Below are positions 25,601 to 36,740 of a DNA stretch of 64,000 bases, in pieces (positions within the stretch are counted from its first letter, which is position 1; every line of letters begins with the position of its first letter). Under the pieces are notes generated by a model. It ran no database searches. It was not told the origin of the DNA and saw nothing but the letters and a program-made list of their open reading frames with translations. Where the stretch lies: the NCBI GenBank assembly GCA_025506515.1, contig JACCIX010000778.1:1-64000 (forward strand). The letters are read 5' to 3'. Position numbers and translations under genes: made by a program. This stretch comes from Flaveria trinervia (lineage: Eukaryota; Streptophyta; Magnoliopsida; Asterales; Asteraceae).

Positions 25601-28600
25601 GTTTTTTGACTATGGTTGAACGACAATTTCACACTAAACTAAAATCCGTTCAAACCGATTAGAGGGGTGAATTCAAGAAACTATCCCCATTTTTCTTGGC
25701 CCTTGGCATTATACATAGACTCTCCTGTCCACACACAAGTGAACAGAACGGTCTTGTCGAGAGTCGCCATCAACACGTTGTCGAAACGGGGCTTACCTTA
25801 CTTGCCCAATCCAATGTCCCACAAAAATTTTGGCACTGCGCTTTTGACACTGCCGTCTATCTCATTAATCGGATGCCCTCTCGATCAAATTCTAACATCT
25901 CTCCATTCGAGCACGTGTTTCTTCATAAACCCGATTTCACTTTTCTTCGGGTTTTCGGGTGCCAATGCTATCCTCATCTTCGGGCATACAATCGACACAA
26001 GATGGACTTTTGTTCCATTCCTTGTGTTCTTGGTTATAGTCCTTTCATCATGGATATAGGTGTCTTGATCTCCAAACCGATGTCTCTACATAGCCCGACA
26101 TGTCAGATTCAATGAACAACACTTTCCCTTCCATTCATCACATAATCTCTCCTCCACACCCATTTCGACCCAAACACCTTACTACTCCTCCTGTCCTACC
26201 AATCAGCCCTCATTTCCCACTCCTACAACCCCTCCTACACATCCTACTACAACTCAAACACCACCTGCACCAGCCCAAACCCAATCAGCTCACACCCACA
26301 CACCTCCTGCCCACTCTCCTACCTTCACCACATCGCCCCAAACACCCGCTGTCAACTCCACACCTGCTGCCCAAACCTCCACCTCAACCGACACCAATTA
26401 TACAGCCTAAAACTTCACTAATTCCTCTTCCTCGGCACACACCCAACCTGCTCTCAATATACCAGCACCTCCACCTCTACCTCCCGTCCGTACCAGACCA
26501 CCAATCTCCGCCAAAATCCAAAACAACCGGCCCGTTATAGTCCTTCCTCCTTTCATACCTTCACCTCGTCCGTATCTGAACCATCTTCCTTTAAAATTGC
26601 CAATCAAGATCCTCACTGAAGGAATGCTATGGCCGATGAATACTTGGTCCTTAGTCCCACATGTCCCTAATACAAATATTGTTGATTGCAAATGGGTATA
26701 CAAAATTAAACGAAATCAAACAGGGGATGTTACGCGTTACAAAGCACGTTTGGTTGCCAAAGGCTTTCATCAGCAACCAGGCATAGACTATCATGATACT
26801 TTTAGTCTGGTTGTCAAGCCCACTACAATCTGGGTTGTTCTTTCTCTTGCGGTCACACATGGGTGGTCTCTTTGACAATTAGATGTTCAGAATGCCTTTC
26901 TACACGGGGATTTGAAAGAGACTGTCTACTTGCAACAAGCACCTGGTTTTATTGATCCCCAAAAACCTAACCATGTTTGCTTACTACATAAGTCTCTATA
27001 TGGGCTGAAACAAGCCCCACAGGCTTGGTTTCATCGCCTGTCTACAGCCTTGGGTGTTCTCGGTTTTAAAGAGTCCAAAACTAACCCTTTATTATTTGTT
27101 ACTCGACTGGTACCACTATCTTGTATATGCTGGTTTATGTAGATGATATCATCCTCACGGGCAATAATTCTGCGGTTATTGAACAGGTTATTAAAAGTTT
27201 AAGAACCACCTTTGCGGTTCAGGACATGGGGCATTTATCCTACTTTTTGGGCATTGAAATGCTCTCTCGTGGCAAGGATCTGGTCCTCTCTCAAAAGAAA
27301 TATATCTTGGACCTATTCCACCAGGCTGGGCTTTCTCAGGCTAAATCGGTTCCCTCACCCATCACTACCTCTGTCACGCTTGCACTAGGTGACAGTTCCC
27401 CGTTTGATGATCCGGTTAAGTACAAGCAAGTCGTTGGGGCTCTTCAGTATGTAACTCTGTCTCGACCTGACATTACTTTTGCAATCAACAACAGTGTGCC
27501 AGTTCATGCACTCACCCACCATTAATCATAGGTCTGCTGTTAAACGCATCCTTTGCTATCTTCAAGGTACGTCTGATTATGGTCTCTGATTTCGACATGA
27601 CTCTGGATCCCGGCTTCATGCGTACACAGATGCTTCCCTCACCGCTTTTTCTGATGCCGACTGGGCTGGTTGCCCAGATGACCGTTGATCCACCGGGGGA
27701 TTTGCAATATATTTGGGTCGAAACCTGGTTTCTTGGGCTGCTCGAAAACAAAATACTGTATCTCGGTCATCCACAGAGTCTGAATATAAAGCATTGGCAG
27801 ATACTGTTGCTAAACTCACCTGGCTTGAAACACTCCTACGAGAACTGTGGGTTCCTGTTACTAGCGCTCCAACACTTTGGTGTGATAACCTAGGCGCTAC
27901 ATACTTGTCGGCCAATCCAGTGTTTCATGCACGAACAAAGCATGTTGAGATCGATTTTCACTTTGTTCGAGAAAAGATTGCTCAAGGGAAGTTAATTATT
28001 CAGTTTATTTCTACACATGATCAAATTGCAGATGTGTTTACAAAGGCATTTCCCTCACAACGATTTATGCTCTTGCGGTCCAAGCTACAGGTCGATACCC
28101 GACCTTAGATTGCGGGGGAATATTAGACAATTAGTATTCAATATTTATTAGTGTTTATAATAGAGGGTGCTTTATGTAAATAGTTAGGTTATAAATACTA
28201 ATTGTAATCATCTTTAATCGACACAATACAATATACAATTTCCAAAGTCTGATTCTTCTTAACCGGTCTTCGCATACTTTCACCGACTCTAACATACAAA
28301 CACCGGTAATCTCTACAAATATTGTGTCCTTAGTAAAATCATGAAGAACATGTTCCTTACATGTTCATCCGTACGGCAATGAACTAATGTTGTAGAGACA
28401 AACATCAAAAAATCAAGTCTGAAATCAAAAGAATCATTAGCATTAGACTCTTTAATCATCCGATTATCTCAGCTGGTGCAATAATATTTGCTGGATACCG
28501 ATTTCTCTACATTTGGATAGCTTAATATAGCATCTTGCTTTGTGAAGTTGATTTAAAGTCTATGTATATACATGAGTTCAGAATGCCTAGCAATAGATTA

Positions 28601-30307
28601 TAGAATTTGAATCCACTAATATTTCTACTTTGCACATGAATCTCCATTTTTTTGTAATCAAACTTTTCCGAAACAAAATGTCACAATTTTGATGGCATCG
28701 TATTTATTTTTAAAAACTAAACTTTTCCAAACCATGTTAGGAATTAATCTTGATGTTCAAGAGTGTATATGGGTGAACCAAGAAAGATAAGAGTGAAATT
28801 AGTTAGCATGTAGAATATGTTACTCAAGGGAAATATTAGGAAAGTATTGAATGACTTAGCTGTGAATGGGCTGTCATTCTAGCTTTTACATGAGTTTTGA
28901 TATCATAAACTTTGAACATATATATAGGCATTCTATTTGTAAAGAGTACAGATAACGATCTATCTAAGAATTTCTTTGAGGTCTCCACGGATTCCCTATG
29001 ACTTGGCATTTATGACTTATAATCTTATATATGTATATAAATATCTATGGTTCCTCCCTAGTAATTAAAATCAAGATTTGAAATTTGAATCATTTATTGG
29101 CTCAACAACCGTCTTATTGTCTTAACCAATTGGTTTTTAGATCAGGTTTCAGGCATTGGTTTAACTTCACATGTTGAAGGTGGATATTACATCTCAAAGA
29201 TTAGCGTTATTCTTCCCTATCTTCTTGTTTATCTATTCATGTTTTCCCATCAATCAACTACAGATGTTGTGTTTGCCTTCTTAGATCCATCTATAGCCAC
29301 GATCTTTTTCATCAAGTCTTAATCAAGATCCATATCACTCTCTTTATATCTACAATCAAATCTATTTATGATTTAAGAACCATTATATCCAATCCTAAAT
29401 GCATTATCTCTCGCATCAACAGTGCCTTCTGATAGTGGTTGCCTCCTCACAAACCAATATTCTAGATTATTCTTTCACAGTAAACCTAAACAAACAAACC
29501 TTAAAAACTAACTGTCAAGATTACTGTTTCATCTATTTTAGTTCCTCTACAGAATTCCGTTATTTGCTAATAGAAGTATTCCGAAGCAACAAAGTTACCA
29601 TTTTGATTGTTGACTGATGATCTCAAACCTATCACAACTCATGTGCATAATGGATATTGACATGTAGCATCTTCAACACGAACATCATTCTATTGGTGGT
29701 ACCCAAATGAATTCGAACACAATCACATCAATTCATAACCATAAAACTTAGCATACTTTGACAACCAAATATGAAGATGGAGCATAATGTAAAAAGGGTA
29801 TATGTGTATTCAATTGTAAAACAAATTAACCAACCTCAGTGCCATCAGAACGGAGTCTTGCCAACACAGGTATCTCGTACTGATACGCTCTTTCCCATTC
29901 AGGATTGCTAGTAATATCCCTGATCTGATTCACACACCCATACAATAGTAATATTAAAATTGAGACCAAGTGCAATTCAAACACACAGATTCGAAGAATC
30001 ATGGAGTAAATTAAGAAGCTACCTGCAACTCGACGTCATGAAGGGGGTATGAATCAGCAGGGGACATAGAAGATAAAGAAAATGCAGAATGAAGCTTTTC
30101 TTTAAGGCCATCGCACAAACAGCAACCAGGCTTTGAGTAAAGAATCAACTGCTTCTTTGATGATGATGAAGACGATGATGAGTAACTGCAGGAGGTGATA
30201 TTCAGCTTGCGAGTGAAGTTCATCATGGTCGCCGGTGATGTTCGTCTTGCTGGTAGCAGCACGGCGGCGATGGCGGTGGCGGTGGCGGTGGCGGTGGCGG
30301 CGGCCAT
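22648..30307 (-). CDS. Glutaredoxin-like (DUF836) protein, probably plastid-targeted, three exons
   Basis: This is a thioredoxin-fold redox protein of the glutaredoxin-like DUF836 family. Exons on the minus strand: 30307-30023, 29924-29835 and 22731-22648, in phase, with GT-AG introns. The product is 152 aa. The N-terminal ~60 residues are rich in Ala, Thr and Ser and look like a chloroplast transit peptide. The conserved active-site region is LILYSKPGCCLCDGLKEKL, with the CxxC formed by the two outer cysteines of CCLC. Exon 2 gives the DITSNPEWERAYQYEIPVL block that carries the cis-Pro, and exon 3 gives the family-typical PRFSPRAGVDHIQ end. I chose the ATG at 30307 because the upstream in-frame sequence is not family-like. 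Intron 2 is 7.1 kb and full of transposons. The gene has no frame breaks. Confidence 0.85.
22894..23163. mobile_element. Tourist-like (PIF/Harbinger) MITE in glutaredoxin intron 2
   Basis: A 270-base element has inverted termini: 'ggtcccatttggttcacaga' at the left and the complement of 'ggggtcgtttggttcgcaga' at the right. A TAA target duplication lies at 22891-22893 and 23164-23166. Length, termini and TSD all fit a Tourist-type MITE. Internally it repeats 'ggaattgaaattgaaaaatt'-type words. Confidence 0.85.
23637..24000. mobile_element. hAT-like MITE, degenerate
   Basis: The left end 'ttgtaaaaatcgctaggcgc' is inverted relative to the right end, whose complement begins 'cagtgttgcaagacaggcgc'. 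The inner arms 'gattaattagattgg' and 'cgactaattggcgcc' also pair partly. The CAGTGTTG-type terminus fits hAT non-autonomous elements. I could not confirm an 8-base TSD, so the left end may be eroded. Confidence 0.6.
24001..24240. repeat. Possible LTR fragment in the intron
   Basis: The segment contains 'atttatagtggttcggtc' followed by 'acctacgtcc', wording I associate with plant LTR ends. It lies between the hAT-like MITE and the copia pol remnant. No partner copy is in the window. Confidence 0.3.
24930..28120 (+). pseudogene. 5'-truncated Ty1/copia pol in glutaredoxin intron 2 (antisense to the host gene)
   Basis: In order: a GAG-pre-integrase region (about 24940-25330, including 'WHRRLGHPH'), integrase (about 25430-26110, with DDYSKF and a 'SEQNGLVESRH' block), and a proline-rich hinge (26110-26560). 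RT spans about 26640-27150 (KARLVAKGFHQ, LYGLKQAP, and the YVDDIILTG catalytic motif at about 27130), and RNase H spans about 27600-28107 (ESEYKALAD). Gag, protease and the 5' LTR are missing. Several stops and frame changes interrupt it, for example a TAG inside the integrase near 25662 and a TGA at about 26874. The element is dead but not ancient, because long open stretches remain. Confidence 0.9.
28121..28294 (+). repeat. Short 3' LTR of the intronic copia element
   Basis: The LTR follows a purine run (tgcgggggaa, 28111-28120) just after the pol stop. It begins 'tattagac' (probably TGTTAGAC originally) and ends 'tctaaca', giving inverted ends and about 174 bases. A 'ttataaatac' TATA-like word lies inside at about 28190. 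No 5' copy was found. Confidence 0.7.
28295..29834 (-). other. Remaining part of glutaredoxin intron 2
   Basis: AT-rich, with no recognisable coding sequence or repeat. It runs up to the exon 2 donor at 29834. Confidence 0.6.
30263..30304 (-). repeat. GCC/ACC trinucleotide repeat coding Ala-Thr in the transit peptide
   Basis: The plus strand reads (ggtggc)n and the minus strand encodes alternating Ala and Thr right after the start codon. A second in-frame triplet run at about 30155-30185 encodes a Ser stretch. Both are length-variable sequence inside the presumed targeting region. Confidence 0.8.
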
Positions 30308-32229
30308 AGCTTTACACTGTTGTGAAAAAGAAACCCCAATTTTCCGGTGGTGGACTGGTGGTGGCTGATGATACAGGAATAGCAGTAGTCCCAAATGAAA
30401 GTTTTACAACTTTGGGATAAATGTCACCCAAGTTTGATGATTTTCGTTTTTACCCACAGAGGTTTATCTTTTATGTTTTTAGGGATGACATTTTCTTTCT
30501 TACATATTTCATACTTCTAAAATCATTATATTTACATTATACCTTATTTAAACTTACAACTTTTGATTGAACTTTTGTTTCGGTGAACATCAGTTTTGGG
30601 GGTGTGCATGTTAAAGGAAAACCAGAAAGAACTAAAAACCAAACCATATTTATAACAATACTAAACAGAATTGTGAATTTAGTTATCGGAATTGAATCCA
30701 AATTTTAAATTTGATTTTTGTTTCGATTAATGGTTCCAAAAATTTGCTAATTTGGATAATCGAGCTGAATTCATTCATATAAACCGATTAAATTGGTCTA
30801 AAAGATTGATTCAGTTGAACTCGGTTTGGTTAGACAAATTTTCAATTCGAATCGATTGAATTTTCGGGTAGGGCCTATAAAAATTTAGAACAAAATAAAC
30901 TTAAATCTGAACCAATACCCTCGTGAACATAATTTGTTTTCTTTTTTTGAACAACAAAACCTAGATTTTCTAGAATAAAATCACACATTCTACTCACTAC
31001 ATGATTAGAACACAAAACCTGTGAAGTTAATTTGCTACGATGTTAATATTTGATATCTTTTCTCGATCTGATTTTGTTTGGGGAAAAACCATAGAATTAT
31101 TTGTCTCATGGAATAATGTACAACTAACGAACGAATTACTTTAAAGCATCATTGGATTACTTTAAGCATCCAGGTATAATGAATTTATTGTTTTACTCAA
31201 GGTTCACGCAATTTGTTTGTGGAAGCGAACACCGTATAAACAATTCAGTAGAGTTTTACTCGATTGAATTTATAGCACTTGATAAGGAGGTTTGTTAATA
31301 TTTTATTTTTTTTTTAATTTCTCACGCGACAAAATATGTTGTACCATATATCTACACAATTGATACCATATTATTGGGTTTTACCTTGATTGTAAGGAAT
31401 TACAATACAGGAAAATGTTTTAACAAGGTGGTTTTCTGAAAAGCTACTCACTAACTCAAGTTTCTATTATTTTATTAATAATTTATTTGTGTTTATATTA
31501 GTCGCACAATGGTAAAGTTATATTATATCTTCTCTCATTTTACTTTTTTTAGATATAAATTATTCATATTATAGTCCGACATGTTGTTAGTTATTCAATT
31601 ACTTTACTATGTACAACTGGTTTTCAATATGTAATGTACGTTGTTAATAGATATTAGATTGTACTAGCTATTTGTTCTACTTTTCTTAAATATACTAAAA
31701 ACACAGATTGTCATATCATTCGCAAACCTAGCGTTGGTTTAAAACAAGGGACACCCTAAAATTTCTATAAGAGTCGTATAACCCTATGCGGGTATAATCT
31801 CTCTGACAGTCCCCTGAAATTTTTATCGTAGTCAGTGTCAAATCTTGTTATACGCGTCATATAGCCTCATATGTGTCGTATAGGGGGGTTGTATAGGCCT
31901 ATATGAGACGTATAACTCTCTGACACCCCACCTGAATTTTCCTTATTTTTAATGTATTCGAACCTATACACCATGTATGGACCCATACGTAACGTATAGG
32001 GGGGGTGTCGATTTATATGAGTGAGTGTCTTTTTATTAGGACCCTAAAACAATTCATTTAGTGTTTTAAAACTGTTTATTGACTCTATGGAATTATTTCC
32101 TTTGAAAATCATGTTTGTACCGGATACTAAACAACTTTACCTTTTCTTTATATTGTTTTTTTCCTTACTTGCATAATTATCACCCATACTCATTTTTTAA
32201 ACTTTTACCAGCTTGCTATAAGACTCAAC
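30308..32229. other. Spacer upstream of the glutaredoxin-like gene, with transposon-like debris
   Basis: The promoter side of the glutaredoxin-like gene. I find no gene. The 30590-30900 region is rich in 'aaccgat/tcgattgaatt' words. The 31750-32045 region repeats 'cgtatagggggg', 'gtcgtata' and 'tctctgaca' words in both orientations and looks like an inverted-repeat DNA element, but I could not define its ends. Confidence 0.45.
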
Positions 32230-33345
32230 TGATTTCACATCGTCAACTAAGTCCTCCGTGCTTTTAGGATTGTTCTTATCTCTCTATGACGAGTTTGTTG
32301 CTAAACCTGGGTTTACCATTTGATGGCAAGGTAATTGTTTTTGGCAAAGATTTTAGACAAATACTAATGGTTGCTAAAATCGAGTGGTAATGGGCAACAA
32401 TTTTTAATGTTTCTTTGATTCTTCATATATTTAAAAAAATTGCAAGGTACTTAGATCGACAAAAAAAATCTCAGGTTGAATTCCGATGAAGGTATCATTG
32501 GTGGAAAAGAAACCATAATGTTTTCACAATGGCTTTTGGACATAGGTGAAGGTGCCATTAGTAGTATGAATGATGGTTTATTGACATACCCTATGATGTT
32601 CTCATCAAAGATTCAATATATCTTGTTTTTAAGTTGATTGATTTTATATATCAATCTGTTTTGAAAAATTGTAAACAATCAAATTACTTTCATGAAAGGA
32701 TAATTCTCGCTCCAAAGAATGAGGTTGTGAATGACATAAATGATTGATTGCTTCCATTTTTTTTCAAGAGAAAAGATGGAATGTATGAGTTCTTATAGTA
32801 TATGCTAAACATGAAATAGTAAATTCTTATCTAGATGAAAGTTTATGCTCTCAAGATATTCTAATTGGAATCAAACTTGGCATTGGCCTAATTATAGGTT
32901 ATTGTTAAAACTAGAAGTTCCGGTCATGCTTCTCAAAAACATTGATAAAAAGTGAATTATATAATGGAACTCGACTACAAGTTGCATCATTAGGAAATCA
33001 TGTTATAGAAGCAGAGATTATATTTGACAGTAACATTGAAACACACTTTTATCCTTAGAATTTTCTTGATATCTATTAACAAAAGGTCATCGCTTAAGTT
33101 TTAAAAAAGACAATTCTCTCTGATCATGTGTTTTGCCATGACTATGAACAAAAGTTAGAGTCAATCATTATCAGAAGTTGGTTGTTTTTAAAACAACTAG
33201 TTTTTACACATGGACAACTGTATGTCGTATTATCAAGAGTTACAAGACAAGATGGAATAAAGCTGTGATACTCAATGGCAAAGGTAAACTTTCAAGTATA
33301 TTCTCAAATGTCATATACAAAGAAGTCCTTAGAGATTTGTAAATG
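32230..33345 (+). pseudogene. Decayed Helitron PIF1-like helicase, C-terminal half
   Basis: Conceptual translation, with stops and frame changes, shows consecutive blocks of the Helitron Rep/helicase C-terminal half. These are PFDGKVIVFGKDFRQIL (about 32320-32370), an FSQWLLDIGEG block (about 32520), ILAPKNEVVNDIN (about 32702-32745), an LLKNIDKK then NGTRLQVASLGNHVIEA block (about 32925-33025), and FTHGQLYVVLSRVTRQDGIK (about 33200-33265). It ends with a VIYKEVLRDL tail (about 33310-33345). The order and spacing match the family. The Rep domain, the N-terminal helicase motifs and the 5' TC end were not seen, so the element is truncated. Confidence 0.85.
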
Positions 33346-35159
33346 TATATGATTTTGTCATGTAACTTTTTTTTTGCACATATTTTTTTGAAAAAAAATT
33401 CTTATATTTTTATACAATATAAACTTATATTTCCATGACTAGTACATTGTAGTTGTATTTATTGACTGTTATATTTTTTAAACCCATGTAACATAATTAA
33501 TACTATACTAAACTTGTATCTAACACCCACTCCTATTTTATACATTGCAAACTTTATTGACTAATTATATATTATATTACCAGCGGTGAGTGTAATTGCT
33601 GCCACATTTAATATAAACCATTAGATCAACCTGAGATTAAATCTCAGTCATTTAAACTCGACGGTTACGTTGATTACGAAACTGTTTTGAGCGGTTACCA
33701 TCCACTCTTCTTCTTCCTTATTTTCCTCCCCCACTTTCGTCGGTTGGTAACCTCCACCTACAACCGTTCCGCTGGTTGCATAAATAGGTCACGGTGTCCC
33801 TCTTTGGCAATTGTAATACACAAGCTTGCCTTTCCACCAAAAAAAAATATTCATTCCTTGATTCCTATTCATCTATGGATTCATCGACCTGGACTAAAGG
33901 TCTGAAGACAAAGGCTATGTTTACTCTGTTGCATGCAATCCGTTTTCAAATCGACAAACTATCGTCGAAGAATGTCATAGGTGTCTTCTTGTCATTCACG
34001 AGGCTTTTCAGGTGATGTTGATTATTGTTTTTCCAAGAAATCAGTACTACAATCAGAGAGAGGTTAGGGGAACGACATTGTCGTCGGTTGATGTTCGTAC
34101 TTGATACTTGCAAACGCTAATTTCCCTCTCGAAGAAAACACGGATTCACATTCTAATTAGTGTTTTAGGTGTCAATACTATCTAATTGTTGTTAGTTGAT
34201 TGTTTTGATCATTTTCAGATAATCGCAATAAGTGACTTTGTGTTTGGTTTTTGTTTTTATTTGAAGGAACTCGTAAGAGATCCCATGGGCCCAAACCGGA
34301 GTCTAGTATGCTGTCGAATCCACTAGAGTTTTTACTAACAAAGGTGGATTTGTTTGATTCTTGAAAACATGGTTAAAGTACCCGTCAACACATATAAAAA
34401 TACATGCATAATTAATTTAAACATCCACTCCTATAAGTTTAGTATGTTTCAACTTTCTTCACTTAATCTTGAAACGCTTCTTTAGGGTAGGTATAGTTTG
34501 ATGCATAAAACTGAATCTCCGATGTTGTTATCTTTCCCTTGATCATTGTGATCCTTGTCTATTTTTTTGTTGACCCTCCTGGTTATAAAAAGCAAGGGAA
34601 AGAAAGATGAATCGTCACACCCATCAGGATTTCTCTTAGACAAAACATCTTTTAGTTCTTTTGTAGGTTCGAATACAAATTTTTCACAAGTTTGCTAAAA
34701 TTACAGCTCTTGTGCCAAGTTGAATTTGATGGAAGTCTTCTGTTGTTAGTATCATATAAGATTGAAATATGATTAAAAGAGAAATCAAGAAGGAAAGGGT
34801 TTGGAGGGAAACAACTCATTTCAGATACGAATAATGATGTACATCATCCCTATTTATATTTGCCAGATGTAACAGTTACTTAACTAACTTTCATACCTTT
34901 GTTGTTGTCATGTCCTACTAATTAAATTACATTCCAGGCTTAGAGTTTGTCTTAAACGTACATAACATCATTGAAATGATAAGATCCTTTATAATTAGAT
35001 ATAAAAAAGTCATGATAAAAATTTTAACACTAAACTTTAGTCGATTAAAATGCAAGGTTAGCTCGTAAAACATACCTAACTAAACTAAACTAAACTAAAA
35101 TGTTATATAAATAATTCATTTTCTATATAAAGATGAAAGAAACACAATCTTTTGAACGT
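33346..35159. other. Intergenic region after the Helitron remnant
   Basis: I recognise no gene. The first few hundred bases may contain the Helitron 3' end, but I could not identify a CTRR terminus with hairpin. The rest is AT-rich with no clear repeats. Confidence 0.5.
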
Positions 35160-35164
35160 CTTAT

Positions 35165-35542
35165 TGTTAGGAATTTCCTAGTCTATCTCATGGCTCATGC
35201 GTGGAGGTAGCTAGCAGATAAGATTATCAGCTCGAGAATTTAGGAGTTGATAAATACACACATTATTAATTAATTAGTGGATAATTATCTAGAATCCTAT
35301 ATAGATTATGATAGGATGTGTGATAGAGAATTATCATGTAATTAATTAATAAGAATCCTAGTTATAATCAAATTAGTTTTAGATTGGCTATAAATACCAT
35401 GTATTTGGTAGGGATTAAAGTCAAGTTTTTAAGATAGTTTTCTTGAATAATACACATTGATTGGGTGTTAACCATCAAATACATCGTTGTGTTCCTTCCC
35501 TAATTTCTGATTTCAATATTCTGTTACCAATTACTCCCTTTA
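35165..35542 (+). repeat. 5' LTR of the 35-43 kb copia element
   Basis: It begins TGTTAGGAATTTCC and contains a TATA-like 'gctataaatacc' at about 35390. The end at 35542 is set by the match to the second LTR and by the TSD. The 3' terminal bases (cccttta) do not end in CA, which is unusual for an LTR. Confidence 0.9.
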
Positions 35543-35857
35543 ATTAGTATCAGAGTGGATCAAAGTTAATCATGAATGACCTGTGACATCAATCAGAAGA
35601 GCAAGGGACCTGCGATTGAGGATACACTGTCAACTTTTCGATTCAGGATTAACAAGTTGCAAGCAGCTCTTGTAGCTGTTGATTGTCTTGTTATCAGTCG
35701 ATTTATAGTAGGTTGGAAGCAGGAAACTGCTGATTGTCCTACACACAAATCGACTGGAATCGAAAACAAGAAAAATACAACCGTGTTAAAGGGATGTATT
35801 TAATAAAATTGATTCACCGGAGTCGACGAAAACCTACAGCCATCAAAAGAAAGAACA

Positions 35858-36740
35858 ATGGCTGAAGGAGAAGGTGCGAACCCGTCGGTGACAATCAAAG
35901 AATCGAACACAGGTTCGTTTCAGTGTCTGATGTTAACTTCAACTAACTACACGATCTGGAGCATGCGTATGGAGGTTATTTTTAGGATTCATGGGGTTTG
36001 GGATGTGATCGATCGGGGCTCCAATGATGCGAAGAAAAATAATGTGGCGAAGGCACTTTTGTTTCAATCGATACCGGAGGAACAAATTTTACAGATCGAG
36101 AATTTGAAGTTAGCAAAGGCGATGTGGGATGCAATCAAAACAAGGAATCTTGGTGCAGAGCTTGTGAAAGAAGCAAAGCTTCAAATCTTACTAGCTGAAC
36201 TCAATGGTTTGAAGATGAGGGATACCAGAACAATTGATGAGTATGCCTCAAAGTTGTCATCCATTGCTTCCAATACACTAGGGGCAAGTAATTGAAAGAA
36301 AAAAAAACTAGTCAAGAAGTTTCTCACAAGTCTGCCAAGGCGGTTTATACACATCGTGGCATCGCTCGAGCAAGTTTCGGATCTAAAAACAATCGGATTT
36401 GAAGATGTGGTTGGTAGACTAAAAGCCTGTAAAGAAAGAATCAAAGAAGAAGACAATGCAAATGAAAACTCTAGTAAGTTAATATTTTCTAAATTTGAAA
36501 CTTCTTCTAATTGTGGGCGTGATTCTGGTAGGGGTCGAGGACGAGGATCCCACTCATCACGAGGGCGTGGTCGTGGCCGCGATAACACCCAAGGCCATGG
36601 CAAACAAGAAAAAAAGAATTGAGACAATGGAAACCAAAAGAAGCGAGATATGTCGATCATCAAGTGTTACCGATGTGATAAATATTGACACTTTGTTTCA
36701 AGGTGTCCTGATCGATTCCAAAAACAAGAGGCGAACATGG
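35858..36740 (+). pseudogene. copia gag, broken
   Basis: A frame from ATG 35858 runs to a TGA at 36293 and continues in other frames to about 36740. The first part has the copia gag (UBN2-like) look: LTSTNYTIWSMRM, AKAMWDAIKTR, LQILLAELNGLKM and DEYASKLSSI. A Gly/Arg-rich linker lies at about 36520-36600. A CCHC zinc knuckle follows at about 36664-36705, where the glycine codon before the His has become TGA. The product is non-functional as read. Confidence 0.85.

Noticed and set aside
26100..26540. Proline-rich 146-codon frame as a separate gene
   Set aside because: It is the low-complexity hinge between integrase and RT of the copia element, read in one of its frames.
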